Source of the DNA: Rhizobacter sp. Root1238
GTDB taxonomy: Bacteria; Pseudomonadota; Gammaproteobacteria; Burkholderiales; Burkholderiaceae_C
DNA: 64,000 nucleotides
Direction: 5' to 3'
NCBI RefSeq assembly: GCF_001425825.1
Contig: NZ_LMDM01000020.1
Location: 224-64,223, forward strand
The stretch's first letter is position 1, and every line of letters begins with the position of its first letter. The notes beneath the pieces were generated by a model. That model was not told the origin of the DNA, made no database searches, and was given only the letters and a program-made list of their open reading frames with translations. The position numbers and the translations under genes were made by a program. Shown piece after piece: positions 22,307 to 30,535 of this stretch.

Positions 22307-23830
22307 TCAGACCGCGGTCGGCGCACCGCCTGCCGTCGCGCCGGAGGCCTCGGGCGGATGCGTCACGATGCTCTTCAGCTCGGGCCGTGGTGCGCGCAGC
22401 GCGTCCAGGTCGGGCCGCGGCCGGCGCAGCGCAGGGCTTGCCTCGAAGCAGTGCTCGAGCGCCTGCGCGGCCGCGAGCAGCGAGGCATCCCCGCGCAGCC
22501 CCCCGATCACCTGCAGGCCGAAGGGCATGCCGTGTTCGTCACGCCCGCAAGGAAGCGACAGCACCGGGTTCGTCGCCAGCGTGACCACATAGGTCAGCCC
22601 GAGCCAGTGGTAGTAGTTGCGCATCGCCTGGCCGTCGATGCGCCGGGCATACAGCTCGGTCCATGGGAACGGCGTGACCGGCGTGGTCGGCGCGATGATC
22701 AGGTCGTAGCGCTCGAAGGCGTGCGCAAAGCGCCGTGCGATCCGCGTCTGCTCCAGGTGCGCCCAGGCGCGGTCGGCGAGCGTGATCGACGCCGCCATCT
22801 CGACATTGGCGCGCACATTGGGTCCGAGCGTCTCGGGGGCGCTGCGGTAGGTGTCGGCGAAGGCGGCGACGAAGCTCTCGGCGCGCAGCGTGTCGAACGC
22901 CCGGTCGGCGTCGCCCAGCGCGAGGTCGACCGGCTCGCAGCAGGCCACCCACGGCCGGATCGCTTCGACGCGGGCTCGAAACACGCGCCGGATCTCCGGG
23001 TCGACGATGCACAGGCCGAAGTCTTCGGTCGTGCCGACACGAAGCCGCGCCAGGTCCACCCCGGCGAGCGGCCAGAACGACGTGCCGTGCTCCGCATGGG
23101 ACAGCGGGTCGCGTGCGTCGAAGCCGACCGTGGCGGCCAGCTGCAGCGCGGTGTCGCCGACGTCGCGGCCCATCGGCCCGAGCACCGAGAGCACCGACCA
23201 GCCGAGCGGCCGCGCATCGTTGGCCACCAGGCCGGGCGACGGCCGCAAGCCGACGACGCCGCACAGGGCTGCCGGGATGCGCAGCGAACCGCCGGTGTCG
23301 GAGCCGGTCGCGATCGGCAGCATGTCGACCGCCAGCGCGGCCGCCGAGCCGCCCGACGAGCCGCCGGCATTCAACGCCGGGTCGAAGGGGTTGCCGGTCG
23401 CGCCCCACACCGCATTGCGGGTGTTGGCGCCGGCGCCCATGTCGGGCACGTTGGTCTTGGCGGTGACGATCGCTCCGGCCGCGCGCAGCCGTGCGACGAG
23501 CGCGTTGTCGTGCGTCGGCACATGGGCACGCCGGCCGACGTTGCCGTGGGTGGTGAGCAGCCCTGCGGTGTCCAGCAGGTCCTTCACGCCGAGCGGCAGG
23601 CCGTGCAGCAGGCCCAGCGGCGCACCGCGCATCACGTCGGCCTCGGCCTGGCGGGCGCTCGCGCGGGCGCGCTCGAAGTCGGTGGCGGCGATCGCGTTGA
23701 CGGCCGGGTTGAACGCTTCGATGCGCGCGATGCAGGCGTCCATCAGCTCGACCGGCGAGAGCTGCCGGCTGCCGATCAGGCGGCGCAGCTCGACGGCGGA
23801 ACGCTCGGGCAGCGTGGGGTCGTGGCTCAT
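22307..23830 (-). CDS. Amidase (amidase-signature family)
   Basis: 507 residues from ATG 23830. It carries the amidase-signature triad: Lys in GLPLGVKDL, the cis-Ser in GSDTGGSLRIPA and the nucleophile region GGSSGGSAAALA. The family cleaves carboxylic amides (aryl, aliphatic or peptide amides) in the cytoplasm. Its start is 5 bp after the stop of the Bug receptor gene, so it is the last gene of a three-gene operon with a receptor and an FAD oxidoreductase. This suggests that a nitrogenous carboxylate is imported, oxidised and hydrolysed. The exact substrate is unknown. Confidence 0.9.
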   Translation of the reverse strand: MSHDPTLPERSAVELRRLIGSRQLSPVELMDACIARIEAFNPAVNAIAATDFERARASARQAEADVMRGAPLGLLHGLPLGVKDLLDTAGLLTTHGNVGRRAHVPTHDNALVARLRAAGAIVTAKTNVPDMGAGANTRNAVWGATGNPFDPALNAGGSSGGSAAALAVDMLPIATGSDTGGSLRIPAALCGVVGLRPSPGLVANDARPLGWSVLSVLGPMGRDVGDTALQLAATVGFDARDPLSHAEHGTSFWPLAGVDLARLRVGTTEDFGLCIVDPEIRRVFRARVEAIRPWVACCEPVDLALGDADRAFDTLRAESFVAAFADTYRSAPETLGPNVRANVEMAASITLADRAWAHLEQTRIARRFAHAFERYDLIIAPTTPVTPFPWTELYARRIDGQAMRNYYHWLGLTYVVTLATNPVLSLPCGRDEHGMPFGLQVIGGLRGDASLLAAAQALEHCFEASPALRRPRPDLDALRAPRPELKSIVTHPPEASGATAGGAPTAV

Positions 23831-23835
23831 GGTGC

Positions 23836-24816
23836 TCACTCCAGCGGAATGTTGGCCTTGTGGACGTAGGCCCGCAGCAGCGGCAGCTCCTTCGCCACGC
23901 GCGCATCGTAGAACGAGCCCGGCTCGTACGACACGTCGACGCCGGCCTTCTCGAGATCGGCCCGGATGGCGGCGTCCGCCAGCGTGTCGGCGAGCGCCTT
24001 GCCCAGCGTCTTCTGCACCGCAGGCGGCAGCCCGCGCGGCGCGACGATGGTGATCCACGGCAGCATCTCGAAGCCGGGGTAGCCGGCCTCGGCGATGGTC
24101 GGCACCTGGGGCAACGAGGGCGAACGCCGCGCCGACGTGACGGCCAGCGCCTTCACATGGCCGGCCCGCAGCATCGGCAGCGCGGCGACATTGGTGTCGA
24201 AGCTCAGCTGCACCTGGCCACCGATCAGGTCCGTCATCGCCGGCGAGCTGCCCTTGTACGGCACGTGCAGGATGTCGACGCCCGCCACCAGCTTGAACAT
24301 CTCGCCGGCCAGGTGCGCGGTGGTGCCGTTGCCGAACGATGCGTAGGCCAGCTTGCCGGGTTGCGCCTTGGCGAGCGCGACCAGCTCCTTCACGCCGTGG
24401 GCCGGCAGCGACGGATTGGCCAGCAGCACCAGCGGCGAGGTGCCGATCAGCCCGATCGATTCGAAGCTCTTCTGCGCGTCGTAGGGCAGCTTCGCCTTCA
24501 GCGCCGGGTTGACGGTGAAGGTGGTGTTGGAGCTGATCAGCAGCGTGTAGCCGTCGGCGGGCGCCTGGGCCACCGCGCCCGCGCCGATCGTGGTGCCGGC
24601 GCCGGCCTTGTTGTCGACGATGACGGTCTGGGCGAGCCGCTGCGCCATGCCCTTCGAGATGATGCGAGCCATGGTGTCGGTCGCGCCACCCGGCGGGAAG
24701 GGCACGACCAGCGTCAGCGGCTTCTCGGGAAAGCCGGCCGCCAGCGCCGGGCTGCCACCCAGGGCAGCGAGCCATACAGCGAACAACGGGGCGAGGCGGG
24801 TGGTGGTACTCGACAT
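23836..24816 (-). CDS. Bug/TctC-family periplasmic solute receptor
   Basis: 326 residues from ATG 24816 (AAGGA-type site upstream). Signal peptide 1-~26 (SPALA-AG). The mature start FPEKPLTLVVPFPPGGATDTMARI is the Bug-family ligand loop; NKAGAGTTIGA and PYKGSSPAMTDLIGGQVQLSFD are further conserved blocks. Bug proteins bind carboxylates or amides in the periplasm and deliver them to TctAB-type transporters. The receptor of the nearby tctAB genes is missing there, so this protein could serve them. It sits between the FAD oxidoreductase and amidase genes in one operon. Confidence 0.92.
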   Translation of the reverse strand: MSSTTTRLAPLFAVWLAALGGSPALAAGFPEKPLTLVVPFPPGGATDTMARIISKGMAQRLAQTVIVDNKAGAGTTIGAGAVAQAPADGYTLLISSNTTFTVNPALKAKLPYDAQKSFESIGLIGTSPLVLLANPSLPAHGVKELVALAKAQPGKLAYASFGNGTTAHLAGEMFKLVAGVDILHVPYKGSSPAMTDLIGGQVQLSFDTNVAALPMLRAGHVKALAVTSARRSPSLPQVPTIAEAGYPGFEMLPWITIVAPRGLPPAVQKTLGKALADTLADAAIRADLEKAGVDVSYEPGSFYDARVAKELPLLRAYVHKANIPLE

Positions 24817-24838
24817 GGACGGTCCTTTCGGAGGGTGG

Positions 24839-25966
24839 TCAGCGCAAGCGTTGCGGCGCCAGTGCGCGCGGGTCGACGCCCTGCCGCACCAGCTCAGGCG
24901 GCAGCGCGGCAGCGCGCAGCAGCGAAGCAGCCAGCGCCGCGGCACCGGCCGCGCTCTGGATGCCGTAGCCGCCCTGGCCGGCGAGCCAGAAGAATCCGGG
25001 GCAGTGCTCGTCCCAGCCGATCACCGGCTCGCCGTCGCGCACGAACGAGCGCAGGCCGGCCCAGGTGCTGGCGGGCCGGCGGATCGTGAGCGTCGTGACG
25101 GCCTCGATCTGGTGGATGCCGAGCGCGATGTCGAGCTCCTCGGGCACCACGTCGTGCGGCACGGTCGGGTCGGCATTCGCCGGCGAGCCGAGCAGCCGGC
25201 CGGCGTCGGGCTTGAAGTAGTAGCTTTCGTCGACGCCGACCACGGCCGGCCAGCCCGACACGTCCGATCCTTCGGGCGCGTTGAACGTGAAGGCGCTGCG
25301 CCGGTGCGGCACCAGGCCGATCGGCGCCGCGCCGAACACGGCCGCCACGTCGTCGGCCCAGGCACCCGCGGCATCGACCACGGTCCGCGCCTGCACCGCC
25401 TCGCCGTCGGCCAGGCGCAGCGTCCAGTGGTCGTTGCTGCGCTGTGCGGCGATGACCTCCGCATTGGTGCGAAGCTCGCCGCCGCGGGCACGCATGCCGC
25501 GCAGGAAGCCCTGGTGCAGCGTGTTCACGTCGATGTCCTGCGCGCCGGGCTCGTGGAGCGCACCGTGCACCACCTCGGGCCGCAGGCAGCCGACACGGGC
25601 CAGCGCTGCATCGGCGCCGATCCGCTCGAGCACGCTGCCGCTGGCGGCCAGCGTGCGCTGCATGGCGTCCAGCAGGGCTTCCTGGCCGTGCGTGGCGAGG
25701 TACAGCACGCCGCGCGGTGCCAGCAACGGGGCGGAGGCGAAACCGTCCGGCGGCGCCTCGTAGAACGCCCGGCTGGCCCGCGTCAGCGCGCGCACGGCCG
25801 GCGGGCCGTAGCTCTCCATGAACATGGCGGCCGAACGGCCGGTGGCGTGGTAGCCGGGCTGGCTTTCGCGCTCCAGCAGCAGCACGCTGCGCTCGCCGGC
25901 CAGCTGCCAGGCAAGCGACGCACCGGCGATGCCGGCGCCGACGATGGCGACATCAAATTCTCTCAT
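24839..25966 (-). CDS. FAD-dependent oxidoreductase of the glycine/D-amino-acid oxidase family
   Basis: 375 residues. The N-terminus DVAIVGAGIAGASLAWQLA is a Rossmann FAD-binding motif, and the C-terminal GQGGYGIQSAAGAAALAA is the second FAD contact of the DadA/ThiO/SoxB fold. It would oxidise an amino acid or N-alkyl amino acid to the keto or imino product. It is the first gene of the operon with the Bug receptor (22-bp gap) and amidase. The start codon lies inside a tandem inverted repeat that is probably the operator for the divergent XRE-cupin regulator. Confidence 0.88.
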   Translation of the reverse strand: MREFDVAIVGAGIAGASLAWQLAGERSVLLLERESQPGYHATGRSAAMFMESYGPPAVRALTRASRAFYEAPPDGFASAPLLAPRGVLYLATHGQEALLDAMQRTLAASGSVLERIGADAALARVGCLRPEVVHGALHEPGAQDIDVNTLHQGFLRGMRARGGELRTNAEVIAAQRSNDHWTLRLADGEAVQARTVVDAAGAWADDVAAVFGAAPIGLVPHRRSAFTFNAPEGSDVSGWPAVVGVDESYYFKPDAGRLLGSPANADPTVPHDVVPEELDIALGIHQIEAVTTLTIRRPASTWAGLRSFVRDGEPVIGWDEHCPGFFWLAGQGGYGIQSAAGAAALAASLLRAAALPPELVRQGVDPRALAPQRLR

Positions 25967-25990
25967 ACGAGAATTCTCACATGCGAGAAT
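25957..25990. promoter_or_regulatory. Tandem inverted repeats, operator of the XRE-cupin/oxidase intergenic region
   Basis: Two 18-bp sites of the form ATTCTC-N6-GAGAAT (25957-25974 and 25973-25990) overlap by 2 bp, with centres 16 bp apart on nearly the same DNA face. The first covers the start codon of the FAD oxidoreductase gene, and both lie between it and the divergent regulator. This is the expected layout for repression by a dimeric HTH regulator. Confidence 0.7.
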
Positions 25991-26018
25991 CGTGCCCGCA
26001 ACCCCTTCGACCGAAACG

Positions 26019-26645
26019 ATGCCCAAGCTTCGAACGACGAGCCGCCCGCCCGCGCGCACGACGGCAGCCGCCTTGCCCGACCGCGAGCGCGTCGGCGAAC
26101 GCCTGCGAGCCATCCGCAAGCGGCACGGGCTGACGCTGGGGGCGCTGTCCGCCCGCTCGGGCGTCGCGCTGTCGACCTTGTCGAAGATCGAGCTCGGGCA
26201 GATCTCGGTGAGCTACGAGAAATTCGCGGCGGTCGCGCGCGCGCTCGACGTCGACATCGCCTCGCTGTTCGATCCGGGTGCCGACGCGGCGCCGGCCGCG
26301 GGGCGCGGGCCGGTGGTCGTGCGCACCACGCTGGACGCGGCGCCCCGCTACGACGCCGAGAACTACGACTACCGCATGCTCGCCACCGGGTTCCCGGCCA
26401 AGCGCATGACACCGCTGCACGGCATCGTCGTCGCGCGGCAGATGGCGCAGTTCCCCGACTACATCCGGCACCCGGGGCAGGAGTTCGTGATGGTGCTGTC
26501 GGGCCGCGTTCGCATCCACTTCGAGACCGGCGAGGTGATCGACCTCGCGCGCCAGGAGTCGGCGTATTTCGACAGCGGCGTCGGCCACGTGTACCTGTCC
26601 ACCGGCAAGGCGGACGCGCGCGTCGTCGTGGTGATGGCGGAGTGA
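26019..26645 (+). CDS. XRE-family regulator with C-terminal cupin domain
   Basis: 208 residues from ATG 26019. A helix-turn-helix of XRE type is at about 20-75 (GERLRAIRKRHGLTLGALSARSG, VALSTLSKIELGQ), followed by a cupin sensor domain at about 125-205 (HPGQEFVMVLSGRVRIHF). Such proteins control amino-acid, amine or carboxylate catabolic genes, with the ligand bound in the cupin. It is divergent from the oxidoreductase-Bug-amidase operon and the intergenic tandem repeat is its likely operator. An upstream in-frame ATG (25929) would overlap the operator and the other gene, so the shorter start is preferred. Confidence 0.88.
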   Translation: MPKLRTTSRPPARTTAAALPDRERVGERLRAIRKRHGLTLGALSARSGVALSTLSKIELGQISVSYEKFAAVARALDVDIASLFDPGADAAPAAGRGPVVVRTTLDAAPRYDAENYDYRMLATGFPAKRMTPLHGIVVARQMAQFPDYIRHPGQEFVMVLSGRVRIHFETGEVIDLARQESAYFDSGVGHVYLSTGKADARVVVVMAE

Positions 26646-26755
26646 GGAACGGCGTGACGGGCGAGACGGAACCCGGCCGGGCTCATCGTCATTCGTGTGG
26701 ATGGCGTCGCCCCGCAGCGTGAGCAGAATGGGGCGCTTGCAGGGAGAGCTTCCAC

Positions 26756-27913
26756 ATGAGCCATGACATCGCGTCGCAGCGCCGGCGCCTGCTGCTGTTG
26801 TCCGGCCTGGGCGGATCGGCCTTGGCGGCCGGGCCCGCCCGTGCCGAGGCCCAAACGGATTGGGCCCACGGCGGCCACCACCCGCCCAGCCTGGAGACCC
26901 GGCTCACGCGCCACTACGGCGTGCGCCATCCCTTCGTCGGCGCCGGCATGGGCTTCGTCGCGCTGCCGTCGCTGGTGGCGGCGGTGTCGAACGCCGGCGG
27001 CATCGGCGTGCTGGGCAACGGCATCGAGCCGCCGCCCGGCACGCAGGCGCTGATCCAGTCGATCAAGGCCACGACAGCGCGGCCCTTCGGCGTGGATTTC
27101 ATCTTCGACGACTCGGCGTTCGGACCGCTGGTGACGCAGGCGCACATCGATGTCTGCATCGCCGAGCGGGTGCGCCTGGTGGTGTTCCACATGAACGTGC
27201 CGCCGCGGGCCTGGGTCGACCGGTTGCATGCGGCGGGGGCCCGGGTGTGGATGCAGGTGGCCTCGGTGGCGCAGGCGCTGGAGGCGGCAGCGGCCGGGAT
27301 GGACGCGGTGATCGCCCAGGGATCGCAGGCCGGCGGCCACAACAAGAGCACCACGCGCACGCTCCAGCTGCTGCCGCAGGTGGTCCGTGCGGTGCGGCCG
27401 TTGATGGTGCTCGCCTCGGGCGGCATTGCCGATGGGCGGGGCGTGGTCGACGCGCTGTCCCATGGCGCCGATGGCGTCTGGGTGGGCACGCGCCTGGTCG
27501 CGTCGAGCGAGGCGCATGCGCATCCGGAGTACCAGCGCCGCATCGTCGAAGCCCGCGGGCATGCCACCGTCACGACCACGCTGTTCGGGCCGGAGTACCC
27601 CGGGCGGCCGTACCGCGTGCTGCGCAACCGGGTCGTCGACGAATGGGCCGGCAGGGAAGGGCAGGTGCCGAACCCGCCACCGCCACCCGCCGTGATCGGC
27701 AGCACGCTGCTGTTCCCGCTGACGCTGAAGCAGAACTACAGCATGCCCAAGTTCAGCGCGATCGTGCCGACACCGGAGACGAGCGGCGACTTCGAGGAGA
27801 TGGGACTGCCGGCCGGCTCGGAGAGCGTGAAGTTCATCAAGCGGGTGCAGCCGGCGGCCGAGATCGTGCGGGAGATGATGGAAGAAGCGCAGGCGCTCAT
27901 CCGCGTGGCGTGA
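26756..27913 (+). CDS. Nitronate monooxygenase-like flavoprotein (2-nitropropane dioxygenase family)
   Basis: 385 residues. A TIM-barrel FMN enzyme with IAQGSQAGGHNKS, the characteristic flavin and active-site loop with the catalytic His, plus VLASGGIADGRGV and GADGVWVGTRLVAS for phosphate binding. The first ~30 residues (QRRRLLLLSGLGGSALAAGPARA) look like a twin-arginine export signal, which is unusual for this normally cytoplasmic family. The family oxidises nitronates such as propionate-3-nitronate, or acts as an enoyl reductase relative. It appears monocistronic and is followed by a pseudogene remnant on the other strand. Confidence 0.85.
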   Translation: MSHDIASQRRRLLLLSGLGGSALAAGPARAEAQTDWAHGGHHPPSLETRLTRHYGVRHPFVGAGMGFVALPSLVAAVSNAGGIGVLGNGIEPPPGTQALIQSIKATTARPFGVDFIFDDSAFGPLVTQAHIDVCIAERVRLVVFHMNVPPRAWVDRLHAAGARVWMQVASVAQALEAAAAGMDAVIAQGSQAGGHNKSTTRTLQLLPQVVRAVRPLMVLASGGIADGRGVVDALSHGADGVWVGTRLVASSEAHAHPEYQRRIVEARGHATVTTTLFGPEYPGRPYRVLRNRVVDEWAGREGQVPNPPPPPAVIGSTLLFPLTLKQNYSMPKFSAIVPTPETSGDFEEMGLPAGSESVKFIKRVQPAAEIVREMMEEAQALIRVA

Positions 27914-27929
27914 CGCCAGCACCGGGATG

Positions 27930-28184
27930 CCCGGCGATCTGCCGCGTTGTCTGCCCGAGGAATCGCTTCAGCTAATGCGTCAGGTGGGCCTGGTCGGTGA
28001 ATTCGAGCTCGGCGGCCACTTGCGACGGCGCCAGCCCGCGCACCAGCGCCAGCGCCAGCGACTGGCCACGACCGAAGCCCGGGTCCACCGGTTGCGGCCA
28101 GCGGGTGGCTGCGAGGCGGCGCTGCAGCTCGACGATCTGCGCTTGCGCGATCTCGATGCGGAACGGGCGGATCGTCGTGTTCAT
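27930..28184 (-). pseudogene. Deletion remnant: epoxide hydrolase start fused to AraC regulator end
   Basis: From ATG 28184 the first ~45 codons (MNTTIRPFRIEIAQAQIVEL... WPQPVDPGFG) match the start of the intact epoxide hydrolase at 47465. The frame then passes directly into PSQVAAELEFTDQAHLTH, the end of the AraC-type regulator at 48615-49307. The serine codon after LTH is a TAG stop here (27972-27974), and homology continues beyond it (LKRFLGQTTRQIAG) to about 27930. About 1.6 kb between the two ends is missing. The junction falls where both intact genes share a GCTG-x-TGCGCGAG stretch. It is not expected to be functional. Confidence 0.85.
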
Positions 28185-28194
28185 GTCAGCGGGT

Positions 28195-28226
28195 TTGACA
28201 CGTGCATTTACTGTAGCTACAGTAAA
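28195..28226 (+). promoter_or_regulatory. brnTA promoter and palindromic operator
   Basis: TTGACA (28195-28200), 17-nt spacer and TACAGT (28218-28223) form a strong sigma-70 promoter. The -10 lies inside the perfect 20-bp palindrome TTTACTGTAGCTACAGTAAA (28207-28226), a fitting operator for the BrnA antitoxin. The predicted transcription start falls at about the BrnT start codon, so the mRNA may be leaderless. Confidence 0.75.
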
Positions 28227-28228
28227 CG

Positions 28229-28498
28229 ATGCGAATCGAGTTCGATCCGTCCAAGGACCGCGAGAACAAGGCCAAGCACGGTGTCTCGTTGGCCTTGGCG
28301 GCTGAACTCGACTGGGACGCCGCACTGGTCTGGGTCGATGATCGCTTCGAGTACCTCGAACTGCGCATGATTGCGCTGGCCCCTGAGACCAACACGCTCT
28401 ACTACGTTGCCTTTGTCGATCGTGGAGACGTGCGGCGCATCATCAGCTTGCGCAGGGCCAATCGCCAGGAGGTCAACCACTATGTCGAAAGCAGTTAA
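28229..28498 (+). CDS. brnT: BrnT-family toxin (RNase of a type II toxin-antitoxin module)
   Basis: 89 residues. MRIEFDPSKDRENKAKHGVSL is the conserved BrnT opening (EFD-x-x-K-x-x-x-N-x-x-KHGV), and the end VRRIISLRRANRQEVNHY is the characteristic (R)IISARRA-like block. BrnT is a RelE-fold ribonuclease that halts translation and is neutralised by BrnA. There is no ribosome-binding site, and the ATG is 3 nt after the palindromic operator. It overlaps brnA by 17 nt. A pseudogene remnant lies directly upstream on the opposite strand. Confidence 0.92.
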   Translation: MRIEFDPSKDRENKAKHGVSLALAAELDWDAALVWVDDRFEYLELRMIALAPETNTLYYVAFVDRGDVRRIISLRRANRQEVNHYVESS

Positions 28499-28787
28499 GC
28501 GACCCGTGATTGCAGTTCCGACTGCAGCAGAAGACAGGGCCATCACCGCGGCGGCCAAGGCCGACCCTGATGCGCAGCCCCTGACGACCAGGCAATTGAA
28601 GGCCATGGTTCCGTTGCGAACCCTGCGCGGTCGGCCGAAGGTGGAGAACCCGAAGCAACTGGTGTCCGTTCGCTACAGCCAGGAGGTGCTGGCGTTTTTC
28701 AGGGCCACCGGCGACGGCTGGCAGTCACGCATGGATGGGGTGCTGCGCGAGTACGTGACGCGCCAGTCGCGCAAGGCACAAAGGTAG
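28482..28787 (+). CDS. brnA: BrnA-family antitoxin
   Basis: 101 residues from ATG 28482 with CCAGGAGG upstream. The C-terminal half has the BrnA ribbon-helix-helix pattern: PKQLVSVRYSQEVLAFFRATG, then GWQSRMDGVLREYV. BrnA binds BrnT and, through its C-terminal domain, represses the operon, most likely at the palindrome 28207-28226. The N-terminal extension (PVIAVPTAAEDRAITAAAKAD) is the toxin-binding part. Confidence 0.9.
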   Translation: MSKAVKRPVIAVPTAAEDRAITAAAKADPDAQPLTTRQLKAMVPLRTLRGRPKVENPKQLVSVRYSQEVLAFFRATGDGWQSRMDGVLREYVTRQSRKAQR

Positions 28788-28887
28788 CGCCCGGTATGCG
28801 GGCAGGCTGGGGAAGGGACGAGTTGTCCCGTGGATCGCTTCTTGCTACCGTCTCCAGCTTCACTGACCACGGACTGCAGAGCATCAC

Positions 28888-30501
28888 ATGCCAGGAAGTA
28901 TTTCCCTCGGGCCCGTCGGCCGATCGCTGCTGGCCGCCACCGCGATCGTCGCGGGCGCCTCGTTCGCAAGCGGTGCCGCGGCCCGCGACCTCGTGGTGGC
29001 GCTGAAGACCGAGCCCACGTCGATGGACCCGCAATACCACGCGCTGACGCCGAACATCCAGCTGTCGCAGACGCTGTTCGAACCGCTGGTCTGTGTCGAT
29101 GCCGACCTGAAGCCCGAGCCCTGCCTCGCCGAATCCTGGAAAGCCGACGGCAAGGTCTGGACCTTCAAGCTGCGGCCCAACGTGAAGTTCTCCGACGGCT
29201 CGCCGATGACCTCGGCCGACGTGCTGTTCACGATGGACCGCGTGCCCAAGGTGCCCAACAGCCCGTCGTCCTTCAAGGTCTACCTGCAGAAGGTCGAGAA
29301 GATCGAGGCCCCCGATCCGCTGACGGTGCGCATCACGACGACCGAGCCGTACCCGCTGCTCGCGATCAACATGGTCGGCCTGCCCATCATGTCGGCCAAG
29401 GCCGCCGCCGGCTCGGCCCCCGAAGGCAAGACCACCACCGAGCTGAACGCCGGCAACGGCCTGGTGGGCACCGGCCCGTACAAGTTCGTCTCGTGGAAGC
29501 GCGGTTCCGAGGTCATCTTCGAGCGCAACCCCCACTACTGGGGCAAGGCACCGGCCTGGGACAAGGTCATGTACCGCCCGATCAGCAACCCGGCCGCGCG
29601 CGTCGCGGCGCTGCTGGCAGGCGACGTCGACCTGGCCGAAGACCCGCCGACCGACGACCTGGAGCGCCTGCGCAAGGAACCCAAGCTGACGGTGGAGACC
29701 AAGGCGTCGAACCGCATCATCTACGTGGCGCTCGACCAGAACGGCGACACCACGCCCGGCATCACCGCCACCGCCGGCGGGCCCGTGGCCAAGAACCCGC
29801 TGCTCGACAAGCGGGTGCGCGAAGCGCTGTCGCTGGCAGTCGACCGCACGGCGCTGGTCTCGCGCACGATGGGCGGCGTCGCGACGCCTGCCGCGCAGCT
29901 GCTGCCCTACCCGATGTTCGGTGCGAGCAAGAACCTCGTCACCGCCGCGAAGCCCGATCCCGAGAAGGCCAAGGCGCTGCTGAAGGAGGCCGGCTACCCC
30001 GACGGCTTCACGCTGGTGCTGGGCACGCCGAACGGGCGCTACATCAACGACAGCAAGGTGGCGCAGACGCTGGCGGCGATGTGGACGCGCATCGGCGTGA
30101 AGACCTCGATCGATGCCAACGCGCCGGCGGTGTTCTTCAAGAACCGCGACACCTACACCTACAGCGCCTACCTGGCCGGCTGGGGCACTGCGACGGGGGA
30201 GATGTCGAACACGCTGATCGCGCTGCTGGTCACGCCCGACAAGGACAAGGGCCTGGGCACCACCAACCGCTCGCGCTATTCGAACCCCGCGATGGACAAG
30301 CTGGTGGCCGACGCCTCGTCGCAGATGGACGACGCCGCCCGCGCCGCGACGCTCGCCAAGGCCAGCGAACTCGCGATGGCCGATTTCGCGATGCTGCCGA
30401 TCCACTTCGAGCACTCGGTGTGGGCGATGAAGAAGAACGTCAGCTTCAAGGGCCGCGCCGACCAGCAGACGATGGTCCAGTACGCGGTGCCGGCGAAGTG
30501 A
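28888..30501 (+). CDS. Periplasmic peptide/nickel-type solute-binding protein (ABC, SBP_bac_5)
   Basis: 537 residues; signal peptide 1-~32 (SGAAA-RD). Family blocks include ALTPNIQLSQTLFEPLV, LAESWKADGKVWTFKLRPNVKFSDGSP, GTGPYKFVSWKRGSEVIFERNPHYWG and DKRVREALSLAVDR, all typical of DppA/OppA receptors. It is the first of seven genes in one tight operon (two permeases, two ATPases, two hydrolases). The hydrolases suggest that the ligand is an N-acylated or N-formylated amino acid or small peptide. No strong ribosome-binding site was seen before the ATG. Confidence 0.92.
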   Translation: MPGSISLGPVGRSLLAATAIVAGASFASGAAARDLVVALKTEPTSMDPQYHALTPNIQLSQTLFEPLVCVDADLKPEPCLAESWKADGKVWTFKLRPNVKFSDGSPMTSADVLFTMDRVPKVPNSPSSFKVYLQKVEKIEAPDPLTVRITTTEPYPLLAINMVGLPIMSAKAAAGSAPEGKTTTELNAGNGLVGTGPYKFVSWKRGSEVIFERNPHYWGKAPAWDKVMYRPISNPAARVAALLAGDVDLAEDPPTDDLERLRKEPKLTVETKASNRIIYVALDQNGDTTPGITATAGGPVAKNPLLDKRVREALSLAVDRTALVSRTMGGVATPAAQLLPYPMFGASKNLVTAAKPDPEKAKALLKEAGYPDGFTLVLGTPNGRYINDSKVAQTLAAMWTRIGVKTSIDANAPAVFFKNRDTYTYSAYLAGWGTATGEMSNTLIALLVTPDKDKGLGTTNRSRYSNPAMDKLVADASSQMDDAARAATLAKASELAMADFAMLPIHFEHSVWAMKKNVSFKGRADQQTMVQYAVPAK

Positions 30502-30535
30502 CCGGCGTGCGAGCAGGGCAGTACCGGGCACGCTG

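Noticed and set aside
23860-26722. Long plus-strand frames across the Bug receptor, oxidoreductase and XRE gene
   Set aside because: Arg/Gly/His-rich shadows of clear genes; they do not match any motif.
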